A stretch of 45,221 bases of DNA from an uncultured Bacteroidales bacterium (GCA_903885595.1 CAISJJ010000179.1:1-45221); one strand, 5' to 3'; positions 35,387 through 44,362 are shown, counted from the stretch's first letter. Made by a program: numbers and translations. The notes: generated by a model from the letters alone, not told the origin.

Positions 35387-36622
35387 TCATAATACCTCTT
35401 TCGGGTAACAAAGAAGGTACTTGCTTACGGTGGTTGGCATCACAGCGTTGTTAAGCTGTTCGGAGGCTTCGGAGATATCGGTGAGTTCGTTTTTTTTATC
35501 TTTGATCATGATACGGTCATGGCGGGGGTTGTAGGCCTTATTCTCCACGCGATCGCTGGTGAAGAAATAATCAATTTCATCCGGAGCAAGCTGAAGCTGT
35601 TGTATCGTTTTTTGCCTGATGAGTTCCACATAGGCCGGGTCAAAAGGTCTGGACTGCATTTCAACCCGGAACAGACGGCGGTTCACCAGGTTATAACAAA
35701 GGGTCGAGAGTATCGGATCAGCATGGAATGCCCATACTTTTAATGATGCAAATACATCAAAATCATCAAGCAGGGCAAAGTCAGCAAGCCATTTCGGATT
35801 GATTTCAAAGTCGTTTCGGGTTGGATTATTCTGTAAAAACCGGTCGAAAGCCGGGGTTGCATGGAGGAGCGCCCCTTGTTCACGAAGGTATTTTGCACGT
35901 TTCAGCAGTTTCACCAGCAATTGATCGGCAGCAATAACTGTTTTATGGAGATATACCTGCCAGTACATCAGGCGGCGTGAAATCAGAAACTTTTCGATTG
36001 AATAAATCCCTTTTGCCTCAACAACCAGTTCATCGTTGCACACGGTCAGCATTTTGATAATCCGGTCGTAGCTGATCACCCCTTCGGCTACCCCGGTAAA
36101 AAAACTGTCGCGGGCCAGGTAATCGAGGCGGTCCATATCGAGCTGGCTTGAAACCAGCTGGTGAAGAAATTTCTTTGGATATTGATCCGTGAAAATAGCA
36201 TAAGCCAGGTCAAGTAGACCCCCTGACTGCCTGTTGAGTTCGGCCATAAATAATTTTGACAAGTCCTCGTGGGTCAGGTCCCTGACAATGGTCTGTTCGA
36301 GAGTGTGAGAAAATGGCCCGTGCCCGATGTCGTGCAAGAGTATTGCAAGATTAAGTCCCCTGACCTCTTCATCCGTGATATCGATACCCTTAAGGCGCAA
36401 TACTCCGATTGCCAGCCCCATCAGGTGCATGGCGCCCAACGCATGCTGGAACCTTGTATGCATGGCCGAAGGATAGGTATAGTGTGTAAGTCCGAGCTGC
36501 TTGATCCTCCGCATCCGCTGGAAGTATGGATGCTCGATTACATCAAAAACCGCAGCATCCGGAATTGTGATAAATCCGTAGACCGGATCATTGAAATTCT
36601 TTTGTTTATTGGTGGTGAACAA
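35387..36622 (-). CDS. HD-domain phosphohydrolase (dGTPase-like)
   Basis: A 411-residue HD-superfamily protein. The metal ligands are visible in HTRFQH (55-60), LLHDIGHGPFSHTLE (His97-Asp98) and DMDRLDYLARD. The length and motifs fit the dNTP triphosphohydrolase-like family common in Bacteroidetes; nucleotide triphosphohydrolase activity is inferred. The conserved N-terminus FNDPVYGFITIP begins close to the frame start, and the only suitable codon is TTG (36620-36622); there is no upstream ATG before an in-frame TAA. The gene is divergent from porX and upstream of lpxD with a 235-base gap. Confidence 0.86.
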   Translation of the reverse strand: MFTTNKQKNFNDPVYGFITIPDAAVFDVIEHPYFQRMRRIKQLGLTHYTYPSAMHTRFQHALGAMHLMGLAIGVLRLKGIDITDEEVRGLNLAILLHDIGHGPFSHTLEQTIVRDLTHEDLSKLFMAELNRQSGGLLDLAYAIFTDQYPKKFLHQLVSSQLDMDRLDYLARDSFFTGVAEGVISYDRIIKMLTVCNDELVVEAKGIYSIEKFLISRRLMYWQVYLHKTVIAADQLLVKLLKRAKYLREQGALLHATPAFDRFLQNNPTRNDFEINPKWLADFALLDDFDVFASLKVWAFHADPILSTLCYNLVNRRLFRVEMQSRPFDPAYVELIRQKTIQQLQLAPDEIDYFFTSDRVENKAYNPRHDRIMIKDKKNELTDISEASEQLNNAVMPTTVSKYLLCYPKEVL

Positions 36623-36629
36623 AATCGGG

Positions 36630-36637
36630 TAAATTTG
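36630..36637 (+). promoter_or_regulatory. -7 box for porX
   Basis: TAAATTTG matches TAnnTTTG and lies 76 bases before the porX ATG. A TTG at 36609-36611 stands 18 bases upstream, slightly close for a -33 element. Confidence 0.5.
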
Positions 36638-36712
36638 TTAAAGAAATATAAAACATGTCTGCCAGGCACAATAAAAGCAAACTTACGACATTTATTAAAT
36701 CAAACTTAAACT

Positions 36713-38269
36713 ATGGATAAGATATCAATTTTGTGGGTTGATGATGAAATTGACTTGCTGAAACCCCACATTATTTTTCTAAAAGAAAAGGGCTATGATG
36801 TTTCCAGCGCCAATAACGGTCACGATGCACTCGATATGATAAAGGCTAAACCGTTCGATATAATTTTCCTGGATGAACAGATGCCCGGCCTGTCGGGTAT
36901 TGAAACCCTGTTGCGGATTAAGGAACTTTCTCCTTCGCTGCCCGTGGTAATGATCACCAAGAGCGAAGAGGAGAGCATTATGGAAGATGCGATCGGCTCA
37001 AACATTGCCGATTATCTGATAAAACCTGTGAAGCCAAACCAGATCCTGCTGTGCCTGAAGAAAAACCTGGAAAACAGGAAACTGGTGAGTGAAAAAACAA
37101 CCCACCAGTATCAGCAGGAGTTCAGGAACATCGGTATGGAAATTTCCAACCGTCTGAATTTCAGCGAATGGGTTGAGGTCTATAAAAAGATAACCTATTG
37201 GGAACTGAAACTGGGACAGTCGATGGACGACGGGATGAACCAGGTTCTGAAAATGCAAAAAGATGAGGCCAACCAGGTTTTTTGCAAATTCATTGAACGC
37301 AATTACCAGGATTGGGTTAACGGGAAGGGGCAGGACAGGCCTGTTCAATCGCACAACCTGATTAAGGAAAAGGTTTTTCCGATGATGAACGATACCAGGC
37401 CGGTATTTGTCATCCTGATCGACAATCTCCGGTTTGATCAGTGGAAGGTATTGCAGCCCATTCTCGAAGATTATTTCAGGGTTGAAAAAGAGGAGGTTTA
37501 CTACAGTATTCTGCCAACTGTCACACAATTTGCACGTAACTCATTGTTCAGCGGCCTCCTTCCTACGGAGATCGAGAAGAAATACCCGAAATTATGGGTC
37601 AATGAAGATGAAGAGGGACCGAAAAACAACTTTGAAAGCGAACTGTTGGGCGAATTGCTTAAACGGTACGGTCGTGATGTGAAATATTCCTATTACAAGG
37701 TGCTTAACCAAACATACGGCAAAAAGCTGGTCGAACTGATGCCTAACCTGATGGTCAACAAGCTGAACTTTATCGTCTATAATTTCGTGGATATGCTCTC
37801 GCATGCCCGCACTGAAATGGAAATCATACGCGAACTTGCCGATGATGAAAAGGCATACCGGTCGCTGACGATCAGCTGGTTTCAGCATTCCCCGTTATTT
37901 GAAATCCTGAAATACCTTGCTGATAAAGATGTGAATGTGGCCATAACGACCGACCACGGATCGATCAGGGTCGACAATCCGGTGAAGGTGCTGGGCGACC
38001 GTAATACCAACACCAACCTGAGGTATAAGACAGGCAGGGCACTAAAATATGAACGCAACGAGGTGTTTGAAGTTCGTAACCCTTCCGATATTTTCCTGCC
38101 GCGCACCAGCGTCAGTTCATCATTTGTGTTTTGCCGCAGCAACGATTTCTTCGCCTATCCAAATAATTATAATTACTACGTGAACTACTACAAGAACACG
38201 TTTCAGCATGGCGGGATTTCAATGGAAGAGGTGTTGATTCCGTTTGTGGCGCTGAAGCCGAAAGGATAG
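36713..38269 (+). CDS. porX: PorX, T9SS response regulator with PglZ domain
   Basis: A 518-residue protein. An N-terminal receiver domain has the acidic pair Asp10-Asp11, the phosphoacceptor Asp54 in FLDEQMPGLSG, and Lys104 in the YLIKPVKP segment. A helical linker precedes the PglZ (alkaline-phosphatase superfamily) domain from about residue 225, with the metal-site segments VILIDNLRFDQW (Asp237), ILPTVTQFARN (Thr269/Thr271) and ITTDHGSIRV. PorX is phosphorylated by PorY and controls T9SS genes with SigP. Two T9SS cargo genes lie in this window. The partner PorY is not in it. Confidence 0.94.
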   Translation: MDKISILWVDDEIDLLKPHIIFLKEKGYDVSSANNGHDALDMIKAKPFDIIFLDEQMPGLSGIETLLRIKELSPSLPVVMITKSEEESIMEDAIGSNIADYLIKPVKPNQILLCLKKNLENRKLVSEKTTHQYQQEFRNIGMEISNRLNFSEWVEVYKKITYWELKLGQSMDDGMNQVLKMQKDEANQVFCKFIERNYQDWVNGKGQDRPVQSHNLIKEKVFPMMNDTRPVFVILIDNLRFDQWKVLQPILEDYFRVEKEEVYYSILPTVTQFARNSLFSGLLPTEIEKKYPKLWVNEDEEGPKNNFESELLGELLKRYGRDVKYSYYKVLNQTYGKKLVELMPNLMVNKLNFIVYNFVDMLSHARTEMEIIRELADDEKAYRSLTISWFQHSPLFEILKYLADKDVNVAITTDHGSIRVDNPVKVLGDRNTNTNLRYKTGRALKYERNEVFEVRNPSDIFLPRTSVSSSFVFCRSNDFFAYPNNYNYYVNYYKNTFQHGGISMEEVLIPFVALKPKG

Positions 38270-38272
38270 AAT

Positions 38273-38349
38273 GAGTGACGAGTGACGAGTGACAAGTGAC
38301 AAGTGACAAGTGACAAATCACAAGTGACCAATGACCAATGACGAATTAC
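38273..38349. repeat. GTGACAA heptamer array after porX
   Basis: Units GAGTGAC, AAGTGAC, CAATGAC and GAATTAC (period 7) begin 3 bases after the porX stop codon. In reverse complement the unit is the same type as the array at 29561-29587. The region up to 38430 shows no gene. Confidence 0.92.
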
Positions 38350-38430
38350 GTGGTAGCCAGGTGAAAAGTTGACGAAGGAACAGTGTGCCAGATTTGCAGG
38401 CTTTTGTGTAGAGCTAGCGTTCAATTACCA

Positions 38431-38490
38431 AATCAATCAATCAGTCAATCAGTCAATCAATCAATCAGTCAATCATTAATTCATTAATTC
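38431..38490. repeat. Tetramer array immediately upstream of tsaE
   Basis: AATC, AGTC and CATT/AATT tetramers make up the last 60 bases before tsaE, ending 6 bases ahead of its GTG start codon. The unit types are those of the array at 1-357. An in-frame TAA (38485-38487) in the array sets the upstream limit of the tsaE frame. Confidence 0.9.
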
Positions 38491-38496
38491 AAACAA

Positions 38497-38916
38497 GTGC
38501 AGCTCATTGTTAAATCAGAGGCGGATCTCATTCCGGCGGCAAAGCAGTTAATTGAGGCTTATCCCGGATCAAGGGTGTTTGCTTTGTATGGCCAGATGGG
38601 TGCGGGAAAAACAACCTTTGTCAAGGCTCTTTGCCATGAATTGGGAGTGACGGATATCGTGCAGAGCCCTACTTTTTCCATCATCAATGAATATACGACA
38701 ACAGGAGGTGACCCGATATTTCATTTCGATTTTTACCGGATCAAAAAGCTGGAGGAGGTTTTTGATATTGGTTACGAGGATTATCTCTATTCGGGAAGTT
38801 ACTGTTTCCTGGAGTGGCCTGAACTGGTTGAAAGTCTGCTTCCTGAAAATACCATCCGTGTAAGGATCAACGGGAATGAGGAGAGGCTTATCGAATCATT
38901 CGCTGCCGGTATCTAA
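38497..38916 (+). CDS. tsaE: tRNA N6-threonylcarbamoyladenosine biosynthesis ATPase TsaE
   Basis: A 139-residue P-loop ATPase that assists TsaB and TsaD in making t6A37 in tRNA. Walker A is GQMGAGKTT (32-40), with the family-specific DIVQSPTFSIINEY and FHFDFYRIKKLEEVFDIGYEDY following, and the CFLEWPE motif near residue 108. The start is GTG at 38497, since a stop lies 9 bases upstream in frame and no ATG is available. The end overlaps the convergent DUF2339 gene by 21 bases. Confidence 0.94.
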   Translation: MQLIVKSEADLIPAAKQLIEAYPGSRVFALYGQMGAGKTTFVKALCHELGVTDIVQSPTFSIINEYTTTGGDPIFHFDFYRIKKLEEVFDIGYEDYLYSGSYCFLEWPELVESLLPENTIRVRINGNEERLIESFAAGI

Positions 38917-40578
38917 TTTTTTTCGTACTCTTTTTGTGAAATAAAGCGATGCCCCCAAAGAGATGATTGCGAGGAACAGGAAGGCAAGCACACGGTATCC
39001 CGTATCGAGATTTGATAGATCCACGAAAAAGAGATAAAAGCCGGTGAACAGAACCGTTGCAATAGCCATCCAGCGGTATTTCATATTCTTTAGGATCAGG
39101 CTCATGACAAAGTAAAACACCGCTGCAAATGTCCATGAGAGTGTGACATATTGCCTGGGAACGACATGGTACAGTGCAAACAGCATCGTAAAAAACAGTA
39201 CGCTCAGGTAGGTATTCCTGATCATTTCGGTTTTCAGCGTCAGCCGCTCTTTTTTCCAGTTTATAATACGGGCACTGACAAATGCCGTAATGACAAATGC
39301 AAAATTAACTTTATCTACCGGAGGATATAATGCTATATAAAACAGGATGATCCCTATGAACAATAAAGTGTTCATCACAACGATGATCTTTGAGCGGAAC
39401 CACAAGGCCCAGGAAACAACCAGAAGACTTTGCAGTGCAAGAAGCCACAAGGCATCAGGAAGTTTCGAATAACCATATACAGCGACACTCAGGGCCATGA
39501 AGCTATAAATTGCATAAAATGCAGGATCGAAAATCCGGTTTGTCCTGAATTTAAGTAAAATTGAATAGAACAGGCATAATGCGGTGATCGCCGTAAAGAT
39601 CCAAACATAACTTTCAAGATAGAAGGATGCAACAACAAAGAGCAGAACAACCGAAAAACTCATTCCATTGATCAGGATTGTAGCAGGATAAATTCCGTTG
39701 GGCCATCTGCCTTCAGCCCTGATGAGCGGAACGATTGAATAAATGGCGCCATAAATGAACAGACACGCCAGGTTGAAGGGATGTGAGCCAAAAGCCCCTA
39801 ATGGATTTCCCATCACAGGATTATTCAACAACCAGATAGTCTGGGATATGTAGACCAGAATCATGGTTGCGAGCATTACCCTCCACCAGCCAAACCATAT
39901 GAAAAGAAATAAAGAAAACAGAGCTGTCAAGATGATCAGGGGCAGGCTGAAAAATGAGGTATCGGCAATTATGGCTGTTGCCAGAGATAAGATCAATGCG
40001 ATAATCCCAAGTAATTCTGAATTCCTGCGGATTGCATAGTAACACTGAATAAAAATAATGCAGACCAGCAAGAACAACACGATACCTTTTACCGGTATTA
40101 CAGCCGGGTTGATGAAGAAAAAGAGTCGTACAGTTATGTAATAAAGCAGCAAATGGGCACTCAGGAATAACATGAACGACAGGTGCGTGAAGGAATTCCG
40201 CAGGTACCAGGCGAGGAAAAACACCCCGGCCACTGCGCCATAACCTACCGCAGTTGCCAAAGGCCCATTCAGATAATTCCGGGCGAAGTTCGACAGGAAT
40301 GCGATCCCGAAAAACAATACAAGACTGCCGAACCACGCAAGTCCGTATTCGAAGATGTTCGACTCAATCTGGCCTTTATCCATAGCAACATCTTCCGATT
40401 CCCGGCTATCTGCCTGTACAGGCTGGTATCGGGCCGGCTGAGCCGATCCCATTGCCTGAAGCGCATTGTCAATTTGTCCCTCCATCATGCCAATCCTCAA
40501 TTCAAGGGAAGTTAACCTATCTGTTAATTCCCGGATGCCGGTCGATTGATCCTGATTTTCCAGTGACATATTGTACAT
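38896..40578 (-). CDS. DUF2339-like multi-pass membrane protein
   Basis: A 560-residue protein. A cytoplasmic N-terminal segment with a coiled coil (residues 8-45, TGIRELTDRLTSLELRIGMM) is followed by about 15 membrane helices, which fits the DUF2339 family of unknown function. The start ATG (40576-40578) lies 2 bases after the cytochrome c stop codon, so it is probably cotranscribed and coupled with the redox genes upstream. An internal Met at 40569 is an alternative. It overlaps tsaE tail to tail. Confidence 0.77.
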   Translation of the reverse strand: MYNMSLENQDQSTGIRELTDRLTSLELRIGMMEGQIDNALQAMGSAQPARYQPVQADSRESEDVAMDKGQIESNIFEYGLAWFGSLVLFFGIAFLSNFARNYLNGPLATAVGYGAVAGVFFLAWYLRNSFTHLSFMLFLSAHLLLYYITVRLFFFINPAVIPVKGIVLFLLVCIIFIQCYYAIRRNSELLGIIALILSLATAIIADTSFFSLPLIILTALFSLFLFIWFGWWRVMLATMILVYISQTIWLLNNPVMGNPLGAFGSHPFNLACLFIYGAIYSIVPLIRAEGRWPNGIYPATILINGMSFSVVLLFVVASFYLESYVWIFTAITALCLFYSILLKFRTNRIFDPAFYAIYSFMALSVAVYGYSKLPDALWLLALQSLLVVSWALWFRSKIIVVMNTLLFIGIILFYIALYPPVDKVNFAFVITAFVSARIINWKKERLTLKTEMIRNTYLSVLFFTMLFALYHVVPRQYVTLSWTFAAVFYFVMSLILKNMKYRWMAIATVLFTGFYLFFVDLSNLDTGYRVLAFLFLAIISLGASLYFTKRVRKKLDTGSE

Positions 40579-40580
40579 CC

Positions 40581-41000
40581 TTATTTTACCGCCTGGGTCC
40601 TGATGTAATTTACAACGGCCCAGCGTCCGTTATCCTCGGGTACGTTTTTCTTAAAGGCAGGCATTTTCCCTTTCCCTTCGGAGATTTGGAAGAAAATTTC
40701 ACCATCCGTCTGCGCCTGGAATTTTTTGGTTGAAAAGTCGCTGCACGATGCATCCAATGTCGCAGCTTTAGGTCCGTCGCCCAACCCTTTTGTGCCATGA
40801 CATGATTTGCAATGCTTGCTGTACAAGTCTTTCCCGTCGGCCACACTTTCTTTACTTACGGCTACCGGATTTTTCAATGTTTTATATTTGGCAGGGATGT
40901 TCCAGGCGCCTGCAGTCTGGGCCTGAAGCATGGTACTCAGTGAAAATATAAAGAACATTCCCACCGAAACAGTCATCAATTTGAATTGCAATGATTTCAT
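40581..41000 (-). CDS. Small exported c-type cytochrome
   Basis: A 139-residue single-haem cytochrome c. A signal peptide (residues 1-27, ending LQAQ) precedes the haem motif CKSCH (Cys64-His68). Met113 (in GKMPAFKK) is a likely axial ligand. It would carry electrons in the periplasm. The gene lies 38 bases after the NrfD-fusion gene and just before DUF2339 on the same strand, so it probably serves as the electron partner of the upstream redox module. Confidence 0.93.
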   Translation of the reverse strand: MKSLQFKLMTVSVGMFFIFSLSTMLQAQTAGAWNIPAKYKTLKNPVAVSKESVADGKDLYSKHCKSCHGTKGLGDGPKAATLDASCSDFSTKKFQAQTDGEIFFQISEGKGKMPAFKKNVPEDNGRWAVVNYIRTQAVK

Positions 41001-41038
41001 AAAACCTCCATTTTAGTTGTTGTATACATTAAGATTTA

Positions 41039-43255
41039 CTATGATTTACCCAAATGCCTGATCCTGAAAACCGTGAAAATTACATACATGTAATGAAACC
41101 AGACCAGCGACAGTAAAACGATCAGGGTGTAGACCATCCAGAGCGGGGCATCGGTGTCGCCCAGTCCGCGTTTTACAACCTTTAGCGGCGGAAGGGGTTT
41201 ACCCCAGTTAATTGTTCCGCTTACCTCTGCATTGCCATATTGTTCATGTTCTTCCACTTTTGCCACCAGGGTCACATAACCCAGTTGATTACCAGGTACT
41301 GAAGTTGGAAATTCGAAACTGGCCGATCCGTTTTCAATGCTGGCCTGGCCAACTTTAAGCAGGCTGAATGTTCGGGGAACATAAAAAACAACATCGAGAT
41401 TTTCAACCGGGCTCCATTGATTATCTGCTCCCAGCTCATCGACCTTGAGGTTAACCATTTTTTCCTCCTCTTTCTGAAAGAATGACATCTCCATTCGCAG
41501 TGGTTTCATGGCTGTGCCTGCTGAAGCCGCAGTGTACAAGTCGTTACCTGAAAACGAAGCTTCAAATGAATAAATCCCTTTATCTCCCCCGGTGGTGATG
41601 ATTTCTTCGGGAATCGTGAAGGAAACTTTCCCTTTTTCATTGGTAAGTGCCGAACCTAAAGTTGTTTTCTTTCCGCCCTGAATAACGGTGGAATTTATTT
41701 CCATATCCGGCAGGGGTCTGTACCTGCCTTCGATTTTGGCTCTCAGTGTGGCGGTGATTTTATGAACCGAATCAGCATGAAAATAAGCCAGGTTAAGCAC
41801 TGGCTCAATCTTTTCGTCCTGGGCCATTATCGCCGGTGTGGTTCCCAGCATAAGCAGGATAAGGACGATAGTTGAAGCAATATCACTTTTTTTGTGCTGT
41901 TTGATCACAGTTTTCATCTGTTTTTCAAAAACGATTTTCCTCAGCCGCGAATAATCTTTTTCTTCACCGCTCCGAACAACAGGGATGATTGGTATAAATT
42001 TCGAAAAGAGGTAAAACAAAAGAATAAAAAGGGCAATACCTGCGAATGTAAGAGCCCATTCAACCCAGGTGGCCGAATAGTGGACATATTCAGGCCTTAG
42101 ATCATGAATTGGCAGCATGGGAGTTTCGAGGGTGGGGATGATGATCAGGTAGCGCTTCACCCAAAGGGCCAGTACGGCAATGCAGGCAGCGAATGCGATT
42201 GAATTTATGTTGCGGAACCTTGGAACTGTGACGATGATGATGGGAACCAGCACACCGAAAAAGACGGCAAAAACAAACAGGTGCCAATATTCGCTGGGGT
42301 TAAACAGCCGGTACAATACCTCCATGTCCCATTTGATGGAGCCATACCAGCTTGTAAGGTATTCGCTGAAGGTAAAATATCCATACATGGCACCGAGTAC
42401 GATCATGATGATGCCCAAATAGTTGAAGTGTATTTTTGTAATTTGCGATTCAAGATGATAGATTTTTCTGAAAACCCACATCACGATGATCAGAACCCCG
42501 GTTCCGGAATAGACGGCTGCAATAACAAAATAGGGAGCGAAGATGGTGCTGTGCCATCCCGGGCGGAGTGTCATCCCGAATATCCAGGCAAGAACGGAGT
42601 GAACAAGGATGGCCAGGGGAATGATTACGATCGATAACAAATCTGTTGATACATTTAACAGCTCCTTTTGTTTGGTCGTGTCTTTATAGCGGACTGCCAG
42701 GAAACGGTAAATGGGATTTCGCCACCTGGCATTTTTCACGGGGTTATCTCTCAGGATCGCCAGATCGCGGATCATGGCCAGGTAGAGAAAAATAATGCTG
42801 CCCGACAAATAGGTGGTTATTGCAATCACATCCCAGATGATGGGGGACTGGATTCTGCCGAACAAAACCAGATTCGGCAAACGGTCAAGGCGCCCGATAC
42901 ATAATAATATATATGCCGGCCCGATCATGGTTGAAATGACGGTGATCATCTCTGCCATCCGGATGATGGGTGTTCTCCAGGGAACTCTTAACAAATGCAG
43001 TATCCCTGAAATCAATGCCCCGGCATAACTTATCCCGATGAAGAAGATAAAATTGACGATATATAAACCCCACACCACATTGTCGCGCATACCGGTTACG
43101 ATATGCCCATCAGCAACCTGGATGTACAAGGCATACATGCCAAACCCTATCACCAGCAAGAGAAAAACAATCAGGGCGATTCCCCATTTACTCATTTTCT
43201 CCAGCTGGGGTTTGAAGGCATAAAGATTTTGCTGTGTTTTTTCGTCTTCGTACAT
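41039..43255 (-). CDS. NrfD-type quinol-linked membrane protein fused to a secreted Ig-like domain
   Basis: A 738-residue protein. Residues 1-435 form an NrfD/PsrC-type integral membrane subunit with about 10 helices; SPIIWDVIAITTYLSGSI and TLRPGWHSTIFAPYFV are typical. These subunits exchange electrons between quinones and Fe-S partners. From Met447 the sequence changes: HKKSDIASTIVLILLMLGTT and PAIMAQD look like a signal peptide (447-478). A beta-rich periplasmic region (about 485-700) and a C-terminal membrane helix (about 703-727) follow. The frame is open throughout, with no stop between the parts. Either it is a true fusion, or a second protein starts internally at 41917. Confidence 0.84.
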   Translation of the reverse strand: MYEDEKTQQNLYAFKPQLEKMSKWGIALIVFLLLVIGFGMYALYIQVADGHIVTGMRDNVVWGLYIVNFIFFIGISYAGALISGILHLLRVPWRTPIIRMAEMITVISTMIGPAYILLCIGRLDRLPNLVLFGRIQSPIIWDVIAITTYLSGSIIFLYLAMIRDLAILRDNPVKNARWRNPIYRFLAVRYKDTTKQKELLNVSTDLLSIVIIPLAILVHSVLAWIFGMTLRPGWHSTIFAPYFVIAAVYSGTGVLIIVMWVFRKIYHLESQITKIHFNYLGIIMIVLGAMYGYFTFSEYLTSWYGSIKWDMEVLYRLFNPSEYWHLFVFAVFFGVLVPIIIVTVPRFRNINSIAFAACIAVLALWVKRYLIIIPTLETPMLPIHDLRPEYVHYSATWVEWALTFAGIALFILLFYLFSKFIPIIPVVRSGEEKDYSRLRKIVFEKQMKTVIKQHKKSDIASTIVLILLMLGTTPAIMAQDEKIEPVLNLAYFHADSVHKITATLRAKIEGRYRPLPDMEINSTVIQGGKKTTLGSALTNEKGKVSFTIPEEIITTGGDKGIYSFEASFSGNDLYTAASAGTAMKPLRMEMSFFQKEEEKMVNLKVDELGADNQWSPVENLDVVFYVPRTFSLLKVGQASIENGSASFEFPTSVPGNQLGYVTLVAKVEEHEQYGNAEVSGTINWGKPLPPLKVVKRGLGDTDAPLWMVYTLIVLLSLVWFHYMYVIFTVFRIRHLGKS

Positions 43256-43264
43256 AGTTCCTAA

Positions 43265-44212
43265 TTATTCAGTTATTTCGGCTTCGGTTTTATACAGGGC
43301 AATCTCCTCTTCACTTAATCCTTCGAATCCTACGGTATAATCAAAGGCACGGTCAACCGCAGGCAGGTAGTATACACTTGGCTCAGTGCCAAGTTCTTCC
43401 ATAAAACGATAAGCTGCCCGTGTGGCAATCAGTTCGCTGAACCGCACTGTGTCAGTTCCATTGGTAACTGCATCTTCGTTTTTGTCGCCGTAATAGAAGA
43501 CACCGTTGGGACAGGATGCCACGCAGTTTGGCAGTTCTCCTTTTCTGACCATGTCGGGACAGAAGTCGCACTTGCTCACAGTTCCCATTTTTGGCGGATT
43601 ACTGGTTTCGGGCGAATAGGCTGCCGGGTTTAGGCTTTTATCGGTTTTTGGCTCTTCCCAGTTGAAAACCCTTGATGAATAAGGGCATGCAGCCATACAG
43701 AATTTGCAGCCGATGCAACGGTCGTTATCAATCAGAACAATTCCGTCGGTACGTTTAAACGTGGCGCCAACAGGGCAGACCTTGACACATGGAGGATTAT
43801 TGCAGTGCAGGCAGGGCTTTGGGAACCAATAAGGGGCCATCTCCTCCGAATCGCGCATCAGGTAAAATTTGATCCATTCCATATGGGGTGGAAGGTGATG
43901 CATTTTCTGACATCCTTCAAGGCATTTCCTCGCATTCCGGCATTTCGCAAGGTCGATTACCATGACCATTTTCTTGTCGGGTAAACCCTGGCGTGATTCC
44001 AGGTTAGAAGCAGGCTGGCAGCACATATGCCCTTTGTCAACCTCGACAAGTTTCCCATCGGGGGTGAGTACCTTTATCATTTCACCGGTTTCTTTATTTT
44101 CATTACCCGTGATTGCTGATAAAACGCTGCCGCCACTGGCAACCAGCGCTGTGGCTCCTGCGGCAATTCCCAGTTTCAGGAAATTTCTGCGGTTAGATGA
44201 ACGACTTTTCAT
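43265..44212 (-). CDS. Tat-exported 4Fe-4S ferredoxin-type protein (NrfC/DsrO-like)
   Basis: A 315-residue periplasmic iron-sulfur protein. The Tat signal has SNRRNFLKLG (Arg8-Arg9) and a hydrophobic stretch. Four Cys groups follow: Cys91-x5-Cys97-x3-Cys101, Cys134/137/142/146, Cys166/169/172/176 and Cys215/218/230/234. In the first group the expected second Cys is Ala94 (CRNARKCLEGC), so that site may hold a 3Fe-4S or atypical cluster. The neighbouring NrfD and cytochrome c genes (9-base gap) suggest a quinol-to-cytochrome electron transfer complex. No molybdopterin catalytic subunit is in the window. Confidence 0.91.
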   Translation of the reverse strand: MKSRSSNRRNFLKLGIAAGATALVASGGSVLSAITGNENKETGEMIKVLTPDGKLVEVDKGHMCCQPASNLESRQGLPDKKMVMVIDLAKCRNARKCLEGCQKMHHLPPHMEWIKFYLMRDSEEMAPYWFPKPCLHCNNPPCVKVCPVGATFKRTDGIVLIDNDRCIGCKFCMAACPYSSRVFNWEEPKTDKSLNPAAYSPETSNPPKMGTVSKCDFCPDMVRKGELPNCVASCPNGVFYYGDKNEDAVTNGTDTVRFSELIATRAAYRFMEELGTEPSVYYLPAVDRAFDYTVGFEGLSEEEIALYKTEAEITE

Positions 44213-44241
44213 ATGGTTTGGGATTCTGTATTTCGGATCGT

Positions 44242-44249
44242 CAAATCTA
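44242..44249 (-). promoter_or_regulatory. -7 box for the redox operon
   Basis: Minus-strand TAGATTTG matches TAnnTTTG, 29 bases before the ATG of the ferredoxin gene. The -33 element is not clear. Confidence 0.5.
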
Positions 44250-44348
44250 CCAGTATATATATTCAGTTCTTGCGATATGATCCGTCAATAATGATGTTTT
44301 AAACAAGAAATTTTGATTTGTAAATATGGAATTTAACTTTAATGAAGA

Positions 44349-44362
44349 TTGACATATATCAA
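44349..44362. promoter_or_regulatory. FNR-type binding site
   Basis: TTGACATATATCAA differs by a single base from the palindromic FNR consensus TTGAT-N4-ATCAA. It lies 50 bases before the start codon of the FNR-like gene. A TACTTTTA (44372-44379; one mismatch from the -7 consensus) follows, so the site would be centred near -30 of that promoter, a position that suits autorepression. It is about 115 bases from the redox operon promoter. Confidence 0.6.

Noticed and set aside
38112-38424. Minus-strand frames with repeated SLVTCHLSLVT peptides
   Set aside because: They are translations of the GTGACAA heptamer array and of the porX opposite strand; no start signal or homology supports them.
41894-42637. 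Plus-strand frames opposite the NrfD gene
   Set aside because: They are shadows of a long gene with clear family motifs and lack any recognisable domain or promoter.
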